DNA of 64,000 bases from Streptomyces sp. CB02058 (GTDB lineage: Bacteria; Actinomycetota; Actinomycetes; Streptomycetales; Streptomycetaceae). This document shows, piece by piece, positions 49,145-58,092 of this stretch. The DNA lies in the NCBI RefSeq assembly GCF_001905505.1, contig NZ_LIPG01000008.1, positions 310,001 through 374,000 of the forward strand, in the 5' to 3' direction. The notes under the pieces are model-generated. The model was not told where the DNA came from and did no database searches. It worked only from the letters and a program-made list of their open reading frames with translations. Every line of letters begins with the position of its first letter. Position 1 is the stretch's first letter. The translations under genes and the position numbers were made by a program.

Positions 49145-50461
49145 TCAGACGAACCGCGAACTGCTCACCGGCCCGGCCGAGTGCAGCCCCGCCCGGTAGC
49201 CCCGCAGCCAGGTGCCGCGCACCCCCGCGACGAAGGCGGCCAGCACCTCGTCGGAGTCGGACGGTGTGGCCCCGTCCCCCTCCTCCGGCTTCGGGTCCGC
49301 CGCCACGATCTCGGCGGCGATCTCCGCCTCCGGCCGGGTGTCCGGCTCCCCGAACCCCATCTCTCCGTCCTCACCCGGCGTCAGGCGCTCACCCCACGGG
49401 GCAACGACCGACTGGTACAGGAAGGTGACGCTGTCGGCGGCGACGGCCGGCGGGTCGGTCCAGCAGCTCGCGTGCTCATGCAGGACCTGTCCCGGAACCC
49501 TTTCGCAGAGCTGCGCGACGACCTCGCCTCCCCCGTCCGCCCGCGCCGTCTCGTCGAGGTCGTGGGCGATGACGACGGTGTCCTCCCGGCCCGCTTCGAA
49601 GGGGACCGCGGGAAGACCCAGCACCTCCGCGGCGGCCAGCCCCAGGATCCGGCTCCCCCGGTCCGGCAGCAGCGACACCGAACGCGGGCGGACCTCCGCG
49701 GCGGCGAGCACCGCCCGCAGCCGGAGCAACCCGCGGTGACACAGTTCATGGCTGTCCTGCGTCCAGGCGTAGCGCCCCGTCATTCCTGCGTCGAAGCCGA
49801 ACGGCGACAGGGTCCCCAGCACCGTGCCGCCCATGACGTACTGCCAGCCACGCAGATCCGACCCGTCGAGCGGACTCACCACCTCGGCACCCGCCGCGCG
49901 CTCCAGCATCAGGTTCTGCCGGTCCCGCGCCCCCAGCCACAGATCCTCGTCCGGGGCACCCAGACGCCCGTGGTGCAGACGGGCCGGACCGAGGTCCCCC
50001 GCCAGCAGGGAGTTGAAGACCAGGAGATAGCGGTCCGGCCAGTCGGCCAGCCCGTCCTCGTGGGCGAGCAGCACATCGGCCGCCTCCCGGTGGCGCCCTT
50101 CGCGCTCGTACGCGGAGACCAGCTCACGCAGGAGTCCCGCCGAGCCCGGCGCCAGCCTCAACGCCTCGCGCAGCGCGGGTATCGCCAGATACGGCACCCC
50201 GCGCTCCACACAGGCGTACCCGTAGTCGTAGAGCGACTTCACCCGGTCGGGTTGCTTGGCCAGCGCCCCGGCGGCCTCGGCGAGGTCGCCGAAGCCCGCG
50301 GCCTCCGCCGCGCGCCCCACGACCGACGCGACCTGCTCCAGAGGCGCCGACGGCACCTGCCGCAACGCTCTGAGCGCCCCGGGGACATCACCCCCGTCGA
50401 GGCACTCCCAGGCGGCGGCCAGCTCGGGGGACGTGGGACGGTGATTCCTGCGTGCGAACAT
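49145..50461 (-). CDS. TPR-like repeat protein of unknown function
   Basis: A 438-residue soluble protein. The first 150 residues look like a helical TPR array (AAAWECLDGGDVPGALRALRQ; AIPALREALRLAPGSAGLLREL; AYEREGRHREAADVLLAHEDG). The remainder is mixed alpha/beta, ending in an acidic linker and a basic C-terminus (TWLRGYRAGLHSAG). No catalytic motif is clear. ATG 50461 begins MFARRNHRPTS. It leads a two-gene unit. Confidence 0.78.
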   Translation of the reverse strand: MFARRNHRPTSPELAAAWECLDGGDVPGALRALRQVPSAPLEQVASVVGRAAEAAGFGDLAEAAGALAKQPDRVKSLYDYGYACVERGVPYLAIPALREALRLAPGSAGLLRELVSAYEREGRHREAADVLLAHEDGLADWPDRYLLVFNSLLAGDLGPARLHHGRLGAPDEDLWLGARDRQNLMLERAAGAEVVSPLDGSDLRGWQYVMGGTVLGTLSPFGFDAGMTGRYAWTQDSHELCHRGLLRLRAVLAAAEVRPRSVSLLPDRGSRILGLAAAEVLGLPAVPFEAGREDTVVIAHDLDETARADGGGEVVAQLCERVPGQVLHEHASCWTDPPAVAADSVTFLYQSVVAPWGERLTPGEDGEMGFGEPDTRPEAEIAAEIVAADPKPEEGDGATPSDSDEVLAAFVAGVRGTWLRGYRAGLHSAGPVSSSRFV

Positions 50462-50530
50462 GAGCGGGATCCTGTCCTCCTACCCGCCCCGCGCACAACC
50501 GAATTGGCCGGAGCCGGAGACGCTCTGCTC

Positions 50531-51526
50531 TCAACGCCCCAGCCGCTGCGCGACCTCCGTCGCCCAGTACGTCAGGATCATCCGCGCACCCGCGCGCCGG
50601 ATGCCCGTCAGGCTCTCCAGGATCGCCGCGTCCCGGTCGATCCAGCCCTTCTCGGAGGCGGCCTCGATCATCGCGTACTCACCGCTGATCTGGTACGCCG
50701 CGACCGGCACGTCCACCGCGTCGGCGACCTTGGCGAGGACGTCGAGGTAGGGGCCGGCCGGCTTGACCATGACCATGTCGGCGCCCTCCTCCAGGTCCAG
50801 CGCCAGCTCCCGCATCGACTCGCGCAGGTTCGCCGGGTCCTGCTGGTACGTCTTGCGGTCGCCCTTCAGGGAAGAGCCGACCGCCTCGCGGAAGGGGCCG
50901 TAGAAGGCCGAGGAGTACTTCGCGGTGTAGGCGAGGATCGACACGTCCTCGTACCCCGTCTGGTCCAGCGCGTCGCGGATCACCCCGACCTGGCCGTCCA
51001 TCATCCCGCTCGGGCCCACCACGTGCGCGCCCGCGTCGGCCTGCACCTGCGCCATCTCCGCGTACCGCTCCAGCGTCGCGTCGTTGTCGACACGGCCGTC
51101 CTCGGTCAGCACCCCGCAGTGGCCGTGGTCGGTGAACTCGTCCAGACAGAGGTCGGACATGATCACCAGGTCGTCCCCGACCTCTTCCCGCACCGCGCGC
51201 AGGGCGACCTGGAGGATGCCGTCCGGGTCGGTCCCCGCCGTGCCCCGGCCGTCCTTCTTCTCCTCCAGCGGGACGCCGAAGAGCATGATCCCCGAGACAC
51301 CCGCCGCGACCGCGTCCACGGCGGCCTTCCGCAGCGTGTCCAGGGTGTGCTGCTGGACGCCGGGCATGGCCGAGATGGCGACCGGGGCGTCGATGCCCTC
51401 GCGTACGAACGCGGGCAGGATCAGATTCGCCGGGTCGAGCCGGGTCTCGGCGACCATGCGCCGCATGACGGGGGTCGTCCGCAGCCGGCGGGGCCGCGAG
51501 CCGGGGAAGTTTCCGTAATCGGTCAT
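50531..51526 (-). CDS. hemB: Porphobilinogen synthase (5-aminolevulinate dehydratase)
   Basis: A 331-residue HemB that condenses two 5-aminolevulinates. Both Schiff-base lysines are present: SILAYTAKYSSAFYGPF and MVMVKPAGPYLDVL. MSDLCLDEFTDHGHCG lacks the full Cys-rich zinc cluster, suggesting a magnesium-dependent type. It lies downstream of the hemD fusion, separated by a methyltransferase gene on the opposite strand and a terminator, so it has its own promoter. Confidence 0.96.
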   Translation of the reverse strand: MTDYGNFPGSRPRRLRTTPVMRRMVAETRLDPANLILPAFVREGIDAPVAISAMPGVQQHTLDTLRKAAVDAVAAGVSGIMLFGVPLEEKKDGRGTAGTDPDGILQVALRAVREEVGDDLVIMSDLCLDEFTDHGHCGVLTEDGRVDNDATLERYAEMAQVQADAGAHVVGPSGMMDGQVGVIRDALDQTGYEDVSILAYTAKYSSAFYGPFREAVGSSLKGDRKTYQQDPANLRESMRELALDLEEGADMVMVKPAGPYLDVLAKVADAVDVPVAAYQISGEYAMIEAASEKGWIDRDAAILESLTGIRRAGARMILTYWATEVAQRLGR

Positions 51527-51656
51527 CCTTCGAGACTAGACCCGCACACATCGCCGATTTACCGACAGTCCACCCGGAAAAAACGGGACCGGAAGCCATC
51601 CGGGGGCGAAGAAATCCGTCGACAGCCCCCCGGCCTGTCCGGCAGAGTGCCCGTCC

Positions 51657-52394
51657 GTGACGAGCAGCGACCTGTGGGACCACGAGACCGCCGAACGCTA
51701 CGACGCCGGGGAGGCCCCGAGATCCACCGCCGCCTTCCTCCGGCCCACCCTCGACCTCCTCGCCGGACTCGCCGGCGACGGCCCAGCCCTGGAGTTCGCC
51801 ATCGGGACCGGCCGCGTCGGCATCCCGCTCCGCGAACGCGGCGTACCCGTGACCGGCATCGAGTACTCCGAGCCCATGGCCGCCGTACTCCGCCGCAAGA
51901 TCGACGAGGACCGGCTCCCGGTCCACATCGGGGACATGGCCACCACCAAGGTCCCCGGCACGTTCTCCCTGGTCTACGTCGTCTACAACACCATCGGAAA
52001 CCTGCTCACCCAGGACGAGCAGGTCGAGTGCTTCCGCAACGCCGCACACCACCTGGAGCCCGGCGGCCGGTTCGTCGTCGAGCTCGGTGTGCCGCCGCTG
52101 CGGCTCCTGCCCCCGACCCAGATCGCCGTGCCGTTCGACGTCTCCGAGCAGCATCTCGGTTTCGACACCTTCGACCTGGCCGAGCAGCTCCTCGTCTCGC
52201 ACCACTTCTTCCGCGAGGAGGACGGCCGCTACCGCAGGGGCGCCTCCCGGCAGCGGTACGCCTGGCCGGCCGAGCTCGACCTCATGGCGCGCATCGCGGG
52301 ACTCCAGCTGGAGCGCCGGGTCGCCGACTGGGAGGGCACCCCGTTCACCCAGGACTCCGACGGACACGTCTCCGTCTGGCGCAAACCGCTCTGA
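51657..52394 (+). CDS. SAM-dependent methyltransferase
   Basis: A 245-residue class I methyltransferase. Motif I is ALEFAIGTGRVGIPL near residue 45, motif II-like VTGIEYSEPMA follows, and the acidic YNTIGNLLTQDEQ is the post-III region. No substrate is evident. GTG 51657 has only a weak ribosome site. It sits between hemB and the hemD fusion on the opposite strand, so it is unlikely to act in haem synthesis by operon logic. Confidence 0.85.
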   Translation: MTSSDLWDHETAERYDAGEAPRSTAAFLRPTLDLLAGLAGDGPALEFAIGTGRVGIPLRERGVPVTGIEYSEPMAAVLRRKIDEDRLPVHIGDMATTKVPGTFSLVYVVYNTIGNLLTQDEQVECFRNAAHHLEPGGRFVVELGVPPLRLLPPTQIAVPFDVSEQHLGFDTFDLAEQLLVSHHFFREEDGRYRRGASRQRYAWPAELDLMARIAGLQLERRVADWEGTPFTQDSDGHVSVWRKPL

Positions 52395-52412
52395 GACCGG
52401 GAACCCACGCAT

Positions 52413-52452
52413 GAGGGGCCGGTCGCTCCCCTCGGGAAGCGACCGGCCCCTC
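52413..52452. terminator. Perfect 15-bp stem terminator between convergent genes
   Basis: Fifteen-base perfect arms (52413-52427, 52438-52452) with a ten-base loop between the methyltransferase gene and the convergent hemD fusion. Confidence 0.87.
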
Positions 52453-52466
52453 GCCCGTACCTACGC

Positions 52467-54134
52467 TCAGGTGGTCGTCCGGCGACGCCGCGCGCCGGGG
52501 CGCCGCTCGCTCGGACGGGTCACCGGGTCGCCGGCCTCCTTGGCCGCGTCCCGGCGCTGCGCGCCGAAGTCCGCCAGCGCCTGGGCCAGCTTGTGGACCG
52601 AAGGCTCCGGCGACAGGACGTCGACCCGCAGGCCGTGCTCCTCGGCGGTCTTCGCCGTCGCCGGGCCGATGCACGCGATGACCGTCACGTTGTGCGGCTT
52701 GCCCGCGATACCGACCAGGTTGCGGACGGTCGAGGACGAGGTGAAGAGCACCGCGTCGAAGCCACCGCCCTTGATCGCCTCACGGGTGTCCGCCGGCGGC
52801 GGCGACGCGCGGACCGTGCGGTACGCGGTCACGTCGTCGACCTCCCAGCCCAGCTCGATGAGCCCGGCCACCAGGGTCTCCGTGGCGATGTCCGCCCGCG
52901 GCAGGAACACCCGGTCGATCGGGTCGAAGACCGGGTCGTACGGCGGCCAGTCCTCCAGCAGACCGGCGGCCGACTGCTCGCCCGACGGCACCAGGTCCGG
53001 CTTCACACCGAAGTCGACGAGCGCGGCGGCGGTCTGCTCACCGACGGCCGCGACCTTGATCCCGGCGAAGGCACGGGCGTCGAGCCCGTACTCCTCGAAC
53101 TTCTCCCGTACGGCCTTCACCGCGTTCACCGAGGTGAAGGCGATCCACTCGTACCGGCCGGTGACCAGGCCCTTGACCGCCCGCTCCATCTGCTGGGGCG
53201 TACGCGGCGGCTCGACGGCGATCGTCGGGACCTCGTGCGGCACGGCACCGTAGGAACGCAGTTGGTCGGAGAGCGACGCCGCCTGCTCCTTCGTGCGCGG
53301 CACGAGCACCTTCCAGCCGAACAGCGGCTTGGACTCGAACCACGCGAGCTGGTCGCGCTGGGCGGCGGAGCTGCGCTCCCCGACCACGGCTATGACGGGC
53401 AGGTGCCCCTCCGGCGAGGGAAGGACCTTGGCCTGCTTGAGGACCTGGGCGATGGTGCCCAGCGTCGCCGTCCAGGTGCGCTGGCGGGTCGTCGTCCCCG
53501 CGATCGTGACGGTGAGCGGGGTGTCGGGCTTGCGGCCCGCGGAGACCAGCTCACCGGCGGCCGCGGCCACCGAGTCCAGCGACGTCGACACGACCGCGGT
53601 CGCGTCGCTCGCGCCGACCTCGGACCAGCAGCGGTCCGAGGCGGTACGCGCGTCGACGAAGCGCACATCGGCACCCTGCGCGTCACGCAGCGGCACACCG
53701 GCGTACGCGGGCACGCCCACGGCGTTCGCGATACCGGGCACGACCTCGAAAGGCACACCCGCGGCAGCGCAGGCCAGCATCTCGGCACCCGTGTTCCCGT
53801 CCATGCCCGGGTCACCGGTGACGGCACGGACGACCCGCCTGCCGCCCTTCGCTGCCTCCATGACAAGATTGGCGGCATCCCTGAGAACGGGTACTCCGGC
53901 GGGTGTTGACGACATGTCAACAACCGTCAGCTCAGGCGTGCTTACCCCTGCCCGCGCATGGCAGCGGACGACGTCGAGAACCTCGGGTTCGGCGACAAGG
54001 ACGTCCGCGCTCGCAAGCGCCTCGACGGCGCGCAGTGTCAGCAGCCCCGGGTCGCCGGGACCGGCGCCGAGGAAGGTGACATGCCCTGAGGACAGGACAG
54101 GGAAGTCGGATACGACAGGGCCGGTGGGGCTCAA
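52467..54134 (-). CDS. Fused uroporphyrinogen-III methyltransferase / synthase
   Basis: A 555-residue bifunctional protein: residues 15-250 form a tetrapyrrole methylase domain (GAGPGDPGLLTLRAVEAL; VTGDPGMDGNTGAEML; GIANAVGVPAYAGVP) of the CobA/CysG type and residues 265-520 a HemD uroporphyrinogen-III synthase (WKVLVPRTKEQ; AFTSVNAV; LFTSSSTVRNLVG). It thus closes the tetrapyrrole ring and may start the sirohaem or cobalamin branch. The start is a TTG at 54132-54134 overlapping the hemC stop (TTGA). The fusion is standard in actinobacteria. Confidence 0.94.
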   Translation of the reverse strand: MSPTGPVVSDFPVLSSGHVTFLGAGPGDPGLLTLRAVEALASADVLVAEPEVLDVVRCHARAGVSTPELTVVDMSSTPAGVPVLRDAANLVMEAAKGGRRVVRAVTGDPGMDGNTGAEMLACAAAGVPFEVVPGIANAVGVPAYAGVPLRDAQGADVRFVDARTASDRCWSEVGASDATAVVSTSLDSVAAAAGELVSAGRKPDTPLTVTIAGTTTRQRTWTATLGTIAQVLKQAKVLPSPEGHLPVIAVVGERSSAAQRDQLAWFESKPLFGWKVLVPRTKEQAASLSDQLRSYGAVPHEVPTIAVEPPRTPQQMERAVKGLVTGRYEWIAFTSVNAVKAVREKFEEYGLDARAFAGIKVAAVGEQTAAALVDFGVKPDLVPSGEQSAAGLLEDWPPYDPVFDPIDRVFLPRADIATETLVAGLIELGWEVDDVTAYRTVRASPPPADTREAIKGGGFDAVLFTSSSTVRNLVGIAGKPHNVTVIACIGPATAKTAEEHGLRVDVLSPEPSVHKLAQALADFGAQRRDAAKEAGDPVTRPSERRPGARRRRTTT

Positions 54135-55117
54135 AGTGCTCGCTCCCCCATAAGACCGGCCGCACCCTTGGCAAGCATCTCGGTCGCGAGCTCGCGACCG
54201 AGGGCCGCCGCGTCGTCGTGCGACGTGGGGACGGGACCGGTGATGGACAGCTGCACCAGGGAAGTGCCGTCGGTTGAACCGACGACACCGCGCAGGCGCA
54301 GTTCGTTGACAACCTGCCCGTCGGCCAGGAGATCGGCCAGCGCACCCACAGGTGCGGAACAGCCGGCCTCCAGGGCGTTGAGCAGGGCGCGCTCGGCGGT
54401 CACGGCGACCCGGGTGTACGGGTCGTCGAGCTCGGCGAGAGCTGCGGCGAGGTCCGTGCTGCTTTCAGCACATTCGATCGCCAGTGCTCCCTGGCCGGGA
54501 GCGGGCAGGACGGTGTCGACCGGCAGGAAGCCGGTGACCTCGTCCGTGCGTCCGAGGCGGCTGAGCCCGGCGGCGGCGAGTACCACCGCGTCCAGCTCCC
54601 CGCTTCGTACGAATCCGATGCGCGTATCGACGTTCCCGCGGATCGCGACGGTCTCTATCTCCAGACCGTGCGAGCGGGCGTACGCGTTGAGCTGCGCCAT
54701 GCGGCGCGGCGAACCGGTACCGATGCGGGCGCCGGGCGGCAGCTCCTCGAAGCTCAGCCCGTCCCGGGCGACCAGCGCGTCACGCGGGTCCTCGCGCTCC
54801 GGCACGGCGGCCAGGACGAGACCCTCGGGCTGCGTGGTCGGCAGGTCCTTGAGCGAGTGGACGGCGAAGTCCACCTCACCGCTCAGCAGCGCCTCGCGCA
54901 GGGTCGCGACGAACACACCGGTCCCGCCGATCTGCGCCAGGTGCTCCCGGGAGATGTCGCCGTACGTGGTGATCTCGACGAGCTCGACGGCACGCCCGGT
55001 CACCTCACGGACCGCATCAGCGACCATGCCGGACTGCGCCATGGCGAGCTTGCTGCGCCGGGTGCCCAGCCGCAGGGGTGGTTTGGTCTCCCCGCCCAGG
55101 GGTGAGTTGTCGGTCAT
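54131..55117 (-). CDS. hemC: Hydroxymethylbilane synthase (porphobilinogen deaminase)
   Basis: A 328-residue HemC that links four porphobilinogens. The dipyrromethane-cofactor Cys is in ALEAGCSAPVGAL; LGTRRSKLAMAQ and the catalytic Asp in LKDLPT are conserved. Its ATG overlaps the hemA stop by four bases (ATGA), and its stop overlaps the next gene's TTG, so the operon rex-hemA-hemC-hemD is coupled throughout. Confidence 0.96.
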   Translation of the reverse strand: MTDNSPLGGETKPPLRLGTRRSKLAMAQSGMVADAVREVTGRAVELVEITTYGDISREHLAQIGGTGVFVATLREALLSGEVDFAVHSLKDLPTTQPEGLVLAAVPEREDPRDALVARDGLSFEELPPGARIGTGSPRRMAQLNAYARSHGLEIETVAIRGNVDTRIGFVRSGELDAVVLAAAGLSRLGRTDEVTGFLPVDTVLPAPGQGALAIECAESSTDLAAALAELDDPYTRVAVTAERALLNALEAGCSAPVGALADLLADGQVVNELRLRGVVGSTDGTSLVQLSITGPVPTSHDDAAALGRELATEMLAKGAAGLMGERAL

Positions 55118-56601
55118 GACCGCCCTCTATTCGGGTCGTTCAGGTCTGCCCGTGAGACGGCGGCCACCGTCTGCGGGTCGAGGTCGAAGAGTTCCCGCAG
55201 CGCATCGGCGTACCCGGCGCCGCCGGGCTCGCTCGCGAGCTGCTTGACCCGCACGGTGGGCGCGTGCAGGAGCTTGTCGACGACGCGGCGCACGGTCTGC
55301 GTGATCTCGGCGCGCTGCTTCTCGTCCAGGTCGGGGAGTCGTCCGTCGAGCCGCGCGATCTCCGCGGCCACCACATCGGCGGCCATGGTGCGCAGGGCGA
55401 CGACGGTCGGGGTGATGTGGGCGGCGCGCTGGGCGGCACCGAAGGCGGCGACCTCGTCGGCGACGATGGTGCGCACCTGGTCCACATCGGCGGCCATCGG
55501 GGCGTCCGCGGACGCCTCGGCGAGCGACTCGATGTCGACGAGGCGCACACCGGCGATGCGGTGGGCCGCTCCGTCGATGTCGCGCGGCATCGCGAGGTCG
55601 AGCAGGTGCAGCCGGACGGGACCGGTACCGGCGGGGTACGCGGACACCCGGCGCACGGCCCGGTCCTGCGCGGCGGCGGAACCGTTCTCCACCCACGCGG
55701 CGTGCTGGTCCAGCTCGTCGGGCACCGCCGCGGCGGGGGCCTCGGGGGCCTGCGCGGCACTCTCGTACGCGACACCGAGCGCGCCGGCGACGGCCTCGGC
55801 GGTCAGGACGAGCCCCGTCGCCCCGGTACAGGAAACCACCACGTCGGCACGTGTCAGTTCGTCCGCGACCCCGTCCATCGCGACGGCGCGGGCCGTCGGC
55901 ACCCCGGCCTGGCCGAGGATCTCGACGAGCCGGTCGGCACGGGCGCGGGTCCGGTTGGCGACGACGATCTCCTCGACGCCGGCCCGGGCCAGGGTGGCGG
56001 CGGCGAGCGAGGACATCGAGCCCGCCCCTATCACCAGGGCGCGCTTGCCGGCGGCCCACTCGGTGACCTCGGCGCCGTCGGCCAGCTGCTCCAGGCCGAA
56101 GGTGACGAGCGACTGCCCGGCCCGGTCGATCCCGGTCTCGCTGTGGGCGCGCTTGCCGACCCGCAGAGCCTGCTGGAAGAGGTCGTTCAGGAGGCGGCCC
56201 GCGGTGTGGAGCTCCTGCCCCCGTGCGAGCGCGTCCTTGATCTGGCCGAGGATCTGGCCCTCGCCCACCACCATCGAGTCCAGCCCGCACGCCACCGAGA
56301 AGAGGTGGTGGACGGCGCGGTCCTCGTAGTGCACATAGAGATAGGGAGTGAGCTCGTCCAGACCGACGCCGCTGTGCTGCGCGAGAAGCGTGGACAGCTC
56401 GGCGACACCCGCGTGGAACTTGTCCACGTCCGCGTACAGCTCGATGCGGTTGCAGGTGGCCAGGACGGCGGCCTCGGTCGCGGGCTCCGCGGCGAGGGTG
56501 TCCTGAAGCAGTTTGATCTGGGAATCGACAGCCAGCGACGCCCGCTCCAGCACGGAGACGGGGGCGCTGCGGTGACTCAGTCCTACGACCAGGAGACTCA
56601 T
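55114..56601 (-). CDS. hemA: Glutamyl-tRNA reductase
   Basis: A 495-residue GluTR making glutamate-1-semialdehyde from glutamyl-tRNA, the committed step of C5 haem synthesis. N-terminal VGLSHRSAPVSVLERA and the nucleophilic Cys in LATCNRIELYADV are present, as are GEGQILGQIKDA and the NADPH fold GAGSMSSLAA. An Ala/Pro-rich insertion of about 50 residues (near residue 275) lies in the NADPH domain. Its ATG overlaps the rex stop (ATGA). Confidence 0.96.
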   Translation of the reverse strand: MSLLVVGLSHRSAPVSVLERASLAVDSQIKLLQDTLAAEPATEAAVLATCNRIELYADVDKFHAGVAELSTLLAQHSGVGLDELTPYLYVHYEDRAVHHLFSVACGLDSMVVGEGQILGQIKDALARGQELHTAGRLLNDLFQQALRVGKRAHSETGIDRAGQSLVTFGLEQLADGAEVTEWAAGKRALVIGAGSMSSLAAATLARAGVEEIVVANRTRARADRLVEILGQAGVPTARAVAMDGVADELTRADVVVSCTGATGLVLTAEAVAGALGVAYESAAQAPEAPAAAVPDELDQHAAWVENGSAAAQDRAVRRVSAYPAGTGPVRLHLLDLAMPRDIDGAAHRIAGVRLVDIESLAEASADAPMAADVDQVRTIVADEVAAFGAAQRAAHITPTVVALRTMAADVVAAEIARLDGRLPDLDEKQRAEITQTVRRVVDKLLHAPTVRVKQLASEPGGAGYADALRELFDLDPQTVAAVSRADLNDPNRGRS

Positions 56602-57386
56602 GCCGGCATCACGGCGGGCATGTCCCCGTCAGGTCCCTTCCGGCCGGTGGGCGTGGCGCGCATCGGCGGCGCCTCGTCCGCGTCGGCGTCGTCATCGGAC
56701 GCCCTGCCGTCGGCAGCGGCCTCCTCGCCGGCCTTGCGCTGCTCGTGGAAGGCGAGGATCTGCAGCTCGATCGAGAGGTCGACCTTGCGCACGTCCACGC
56801 CCTCGGGCACGGAGAGCACCGTCGGCGCGAAGTTCAGGATGGAGGTCACCCCGGCGGCCACGAGCCGGTCGCAGACCTGCTGGGCCGCGCCGGGCGGGGT
56901 GGTGATGACACCGATGGACACACCGTTGTCGCTGATGATCCGGTCCAGGTCATCGGTGTGCTGGACGGCGATCCCGGCCACGGGCGTACCCGCCATGGCG
57001 GGGTCGGCGTCGATGAGGGCGGCGACCCGGAAGCCCCTGGAGGCGAACCCGCCGTAATTGGCGAGCGCGGCGCCGAGGTTACCGATACCGACGATCGCCA
57101 CGGGCCAGTCCTGGGTGAGCCCGAGCTCACGGGAGATCTGGTAGACGAGATACTCGACGTCGTACCCGACACCACGCGTGCCGTAGGACCCCAGGTAGCT
57201 GAAGTCCTTGCGCAGCTTCGCGGAGTTGACCCCCGCCGCCGCGGCGAGTTCCTCGGAGGAGACCGTGGGAACCGAGCGCTCGGAGAGCGCCGTCAGTGCG
57301 CGGAGATACAGCGGAAGCCGGGCGACGGTGGCCTCGGGAATTCCTCGGCTACGGGTCGCCGGTCGGTGAGTTCGGCCAGTTGCCAC
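56598..57386 (-). CDS. rex: Redox-sensing repressor Rex
   Basis: A 262-residue Rex. A winged helix (TVSSEELAAAAGVNSAKLRKDFSYLG) precedes the NADH-binding Rossmann domain (VAIVGIGNLGAALANYGGF). Rex senses the NADH/NAD+ ratio and in Streptomyces represses rex-hemACD and respiratory genes such as cydABCD. GTG 57386 has GGAG four bases upstream, giving the family's length. An acidic 40-residue tail is present. A Rex operator lies 77 bases upstream. Confidence 0.96.
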   Translation of the reverse strand: MATGRTHRPATRSRGIPEATVARLPLYLRALTALSERSVPTVSSEELAAAAGVNSAKLRKDFSYLGSYGTRGVGYDVEYLVYQISRELGLTQDWPVAIVGIGNLGAALANYGGFASRGFRVAALIDADPAMAGTPVAGIAVQHTDDLDRIISDNGVSIGVITTPPGAAQQVCDRLVAAGVTSILNFAPTVLSVPEGVDVRKVDLSIELQILAFHEQRKAGEEAAADGRASDDDADADEAPPMRATPTGRKGPDGDMPAVMPA

Positions 57387-57462
57387 GGTGCTCCTGCGGG
57401 ATGAGCGGGGCTGCAGGCGGCCGTATGTCCTATGACCGCCCCGTCGACAGCAGGCTATGTCT

Positions 57463-57480
57463 TTGTGAACGCGTGCACAA
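57463..57480. promoter_or_regulatory. Rex operator (ROP site)
   Basis: TTGTGAACGCGTGCACAA differs at one base from the Streptomyces Rex operator TTGTGAACGCGTTCACAA. It lies 77-94 bases upstream of the rex GTG, consistent with negative autoregulation of rex-hemA-hemC-hemD by NADH level. Confidence 0.92.
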
Positions 57481-57672
57481 AGATAGTGTCCGTTTTGTCT
57501 GGTCAAAGTGACCGGGGTCACGCATATTCCCAGCGTGGTCCCGGAACCAGGGACGACATCAGCCCGTTGCAGGCCCGAAGGGGGCAAGACGGTACACACT
57601 CCTCATGTCCACGCCCCCCGAGACCACTCAAAACGCCCACGATGTTAACCGGGTTTCGCCAAGGAGTCCCCC

Positions 57673-57948
57673 TTACGTTCCCAGCGCCGTGCGCAGCCTC
57701 GCCGGGTCGACCCGCCAGAAGGTGTGCTGTTCGCCGTCGATCAGGACCACCGGGATCTGCTCCCAGTACTCCTTGTACAAGGCCTCGTCCCGCGTGATGT
57801 CCTTCTCCACCCAGGACGCCCCGGTCTCCTCGCACACCTCGCTCACCACCAGCCGGGCGTCGTCGCACAGGTGGCACCCGGGCTTCCCGACGAGGGTCAC
57901 CACCCGGTCCGCGGGCTTCTTCTTCGTACGACGCAGCAGAGCACTCAT
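57673..57948 (-). CDS. Glutaredoxin-like thiol protein
   Basis: A 91-residue thioredoxin-fold protein with the redox motif CHLC in TLVGKPGCHLCDDARLVV and the cis-Pro in EQIPVVLIDGEQ. It belongs to the DUF836/glutaredoxin-2-like group, and could act with mycothiol or thioredoxin. It lies between rex and the HAD phosphatase on the minus strand, 162 bases or more beyond the Rex operator, and is not in the rex operon. Confidence 0.9.
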   Translation of the reverse strand: MSALLRRTKKKPADRVVTLVGKPGCHLCDDARLVVSEVCEETGASWVEKDITRDEALYKEYWEQIPVVLIDGEQHTFWRVDPARLRTALGT

Positions 57949-58092
57949 ACCTTCATTCTGCGCCCCCGCGAGCTCCCGCAGAGGCCCTGCGAGTGCGCGG
58001 AATCACCCGTTTAACACCCCGGCCCCGGAGAGTTCACACCGCCGCATCCCGCCGGGTCGGGAACTGCGGAACAGAATGGCTATGCTCACGAC

